This document shows positions 5,634 to 6,752 of a DNA stretch of 6,752 nucleotides, one piece after another; the stretch's first letter is position 1, and each line of letters starts with the position of its first letter. The stretch is from assembly GCA_003552605.1 (NCBI GenBank), contig PUNN01000448.1:1-6752 (forward strand), given 5' to 3'. The notes below the pieces were generated by a model that worked only from the letters and a program-made list of their open reading frames with translations, was not told the DNA's origin and searched no databases. A program made the translations under genes and the position numbers. The stretch is from Phycisphaeraceae bacterium. GTDB lineage: Bacteria > Planctomycetota > Phycisphaerae > Phycisphaerales > Phycisphaeraceae.

Positions 5634-6125
5634 TCAGTCGCCGGAGCGCTCCTGGCGGGCTTCGGGGCTGATGCCGTGGATGACGACCTGGACGCTGACG
5701 GCCTCAAAACCGTGCTCCTGGCAGATGCGATCACGCAGCCGCTCGAGCTCGGGCGCATCGAACTCGACGATCCGGCCGGTTTCGATGCAGACGAGGTGGC
5801 CGCGCGGCGGCTGGCCGAAGGTCAGGCGGTAGTGGGCCTGTTTCCCGCCGATGAGCACCTCGGCGATGATGCCGGCGTCCTGGAGATGGCGCAGCGTCCG
5901 GTAGATCGTCGCCTTGCCCACCCGGTGGCCTTGCGATCGCAGGTGCGCATCGACATCATCGGCCTCGAACACCCCGCCCTGGGCGAGCACCGCATCGAGC
6001 ACAAGCGCCCGCTCCGGGGTGAACTTGAGCCCCTGCTTCTTGAGAAACCGCCGAAACACGGCGCACAACGGCACCATGATCCCATCAGTCGCATCAGCCA
6101 TCTGGGCGGGGCCATCAGTACTCAT
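5634..6125 (-). CDS. Fur-family transcriptional regulator with altered metal sites
   Basis: The 163-residue protein belongs to the Fur/Zur/PerR family of DNA-binding repressors. The winged-helix domain has LKFTPERALVLDAVLAQGG (33-51) and the recognition helix KATIYRTLRHLQDAGII (71-87). The dimerisation domain has HYRL (98-101), GHLVCIETGRIVEF (109-122) and the closing GISPEA (151-156). Compared with E. coli Fur from memory, the HHHDH cluster is PPRGH here. The CxxC zinc site keeps only Cys113, with Thr at the second Cys. The Glu of FEL is Arg100, and the His of NHSLY is replaced. No C-terminal cysteine pair exists. The ligand that it senses is therefore unclear. ATG 6125 has a -10-like box exactly six bases away; Met9 and Met17 are alternative starts. 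It lies downstream of the transporter gene on the same strand but probably has its own promoter. Confidence 0.9.
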   Translation of the reverse strand: MSTDGPAQMADATDGIMVPLCAVFRRFLKKQGLKFTPERALVLDAVLAQGGVFEADDVDAHLRSQGHRVGKATIYRTLRHLQDAGIIAEVLIGGKQAHYRLTFGQPPRGHLVCIETGRIVEFDAPELERLRDRICQEHGFEAVSVQVVIHGISPEARQERSGD

Positions 6126-6137
6126 CTCATTATTCTA
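6126..6137 (-). promoter_or_regulatory. -10-like box TAGAAT placed for a leaderless start at 6125
   Basis: On the minus strand TAGAAT (6132-6137) matches the -10 consensus TATAAT at five of six positions and is followed by six bases, then ATG 6125. A transcript starting 7 bases after the box would begin at the ATG itself. No convincing Shine-Dalgarno or -35 box is visible. The surrounding dozen bases are notably AT-rich for this window. Confidence 0.5.
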
Positions 6138-6285
6138 TCACCCGGCCGCCTGCCCGGGGCAGACGCTCTCCATGTCGCAAAGCCGGTGGGGGCCTCTGAA
6201 AAACTTCGTGGTCACGCCGCCACGATGCCCCTGTGCCCCGCATTGCCCAACTCGACGAGGTTTCCAGCGGCCCCGGCAGACGGAC

Positions 6286-6752
6286 TTACCTGTCGCCGGT
6301 GGCACTGCCGGGCTCGGTCCCGGCCGGGCCATCGTCGCGGCCGGGGTTGCGGAGGTGCTCGAAGAGGCGTTGCTGCATGGCCTCGGCGGTGACCACTTCC
6401 TCGATGACCACCGCATCGGCCCCGGCACGGGAGGCGAGCATGCCTTTGCTGAGGTAGTTGGTCCGCGCGAGGATGAAGATGCCCGGGTTCATCCGCCGCG
6501 CCACCGCACAGGCACGCACGGCACAATCCTCATCGGGAACGGCCAGCACAAGCGCGCTTGCCTCGTGGATGCCGGCCCGGGTCAGCACATCAGGGTTGGA
6601 CACATCGCCATAGACCACGCGCTTGTCCAGCGCAAGCTGTCGCGCGATGGTGTCGAGGTTGAGTTCGACGATCGTCACCGCCAGTCCATCACGTTCCAGC
6701 CGCTCGGTGACCACCCGTCCGACCGGGCCGTAGCCTGCCACGATGATGCGGC
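6286..6752 (-). CDS. RCK/TrkA-N domain protein, C-terminal fragment, probably a KefB-like (CPA2) cation:proton antiporter
   Basis: Translation enters from the right edge and ends at TAA 6286-6288, with 154 residues visible. The visible start, RIIVAGYGPVGR, contains the Rossmann GxGxxG motif at its first strand, so the GTG at 6741 is an internal Val codon and the true start lies outside. VTIVELN carries an acidic residue at the end of strand two, usual for NAD rather than NADP binding. VVYGDVSNPDVLTRAGI, ALVLAVPDED and the late segments ILARTNYL and GADAVVIEE match the RCK domain that gates potassium channels and antiporters. The protein ends about 30 residues later without an RCK_C domain, which fits the CPA2 antiporter architecture. 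A soluble Trk-type subunit is possible if nothing membranous lies upstream. Its tail is Gly/Asp-rich and probably disordered. Confidence 0.85.
   Translation of the reverse strand, partial: RIIVAGYGPVGRVVTERLERDGLAVTIVELNLDTIARQLALDKRVVYGDVSNPDVLTRAGIHEASALVLAVPDEDCAVRACAVARRMNPGIFILARTNYLSKGMLASRAGADAVVIEEVVTAEAMQQRLFEHLRNPGRDDGPAGTEPGSATGDR

Noticed and set aside
6151..6161. TGCCCGGGGCA inverted repeat between the transporter and Fur-family genes, considered as a terminator
   Set aside because: The arms are separated by one base, too close to form a hairpin loop without losing pairs, and no T-run follows.
5676..6392. Plus-strand open frame of 238 codons opposite the Fur-family gene
   Set aside because: No motif; it spans the Fur-family promoter and the neighbouring gap, while the minus strand encodes a clear winged-helix protein.
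1..6752. Possible defence island, phage or integrated element
   Set aside because: All recognisable genes are housekeeping or common accessory functions. No integrase, transposase, nuclease, toxin-antitoxin pair or CRISPR-type array was found on either strand.

Overview
The window is a stretch of GC-rich bacterial chromosome (roughly two thirds G+C by eye). It carries six protein-coding genes, one intrinsic terminator, several promoter-like sites and two repeat-bearing intergenic gaps. No tRNA, rRNA, CRISPR array, transposase or phage gene is visible. The sigma-factor tail, the HisRS variant, and GC-rich genes scattered on both strands with long spacers would fit a Planctomycetota bacterium, possibly class Phycisphaerae. 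That placement comes from general resemblance, was not tested by search, and is low to moderate in confidence.

Layout. Bases 1-224 (+) are the C-terminal end of a sigma-70 family factor (region 4.2), followed by a strong intrinsic terminator at 255-295. Bases 375-1583 (+) encode a GT4-type glycosyltransferase. It meets, tail to tail with a 43-base overlap, a second and more canonical GT4-type glycosyltransferase at 1541-2701 (-). That gene lies 40 bases downstream of hisS (2742-4049, -), so the two probably share a transcript. Bases 4050-4427 are intergenic. They hold the hisS promoter region, a hairpin, a repeat of the widespread CCCTCACCCC..CCTCTCCC type, and the probable promoter region of the next gene. 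Bases 4428-5111 (+) encode a fusion of TsaE (t6A-synthesis ATPase) and a YacG-like zinc ribbon (DNA gyrase inhibitor). Bases 5112-5633 hold no credible gene, but carry three degenerate 9-base-periodic GCGAAA-type tracts in both orientations. Bases 5634-6125 (-) encode a Fur-family regulator lacking nearly all the usual metal ligands. Bases 6286-6752 (-) are the C-terminal RCK/TrkA-N domain of a membrane transport protein that runs off the window.

How the genes relate. Most are housekeeping: transcription initiation, tRNA charging, tRNA modification, metal or stress regulation, and ion transport regulation. The two glycosyltransferases point to surface polysaccharide or glycoconjugate synthesis, but there is no larger polysaccharide cluster here. 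I see no defence system or mobile-element cluster. The points most worth a second look are the TsaE-YacG fusion, the ligand-poor Fur protein, the low-complexity insert in the sigma factor, two starts that look leaderless, and the repeats in the two gaps.
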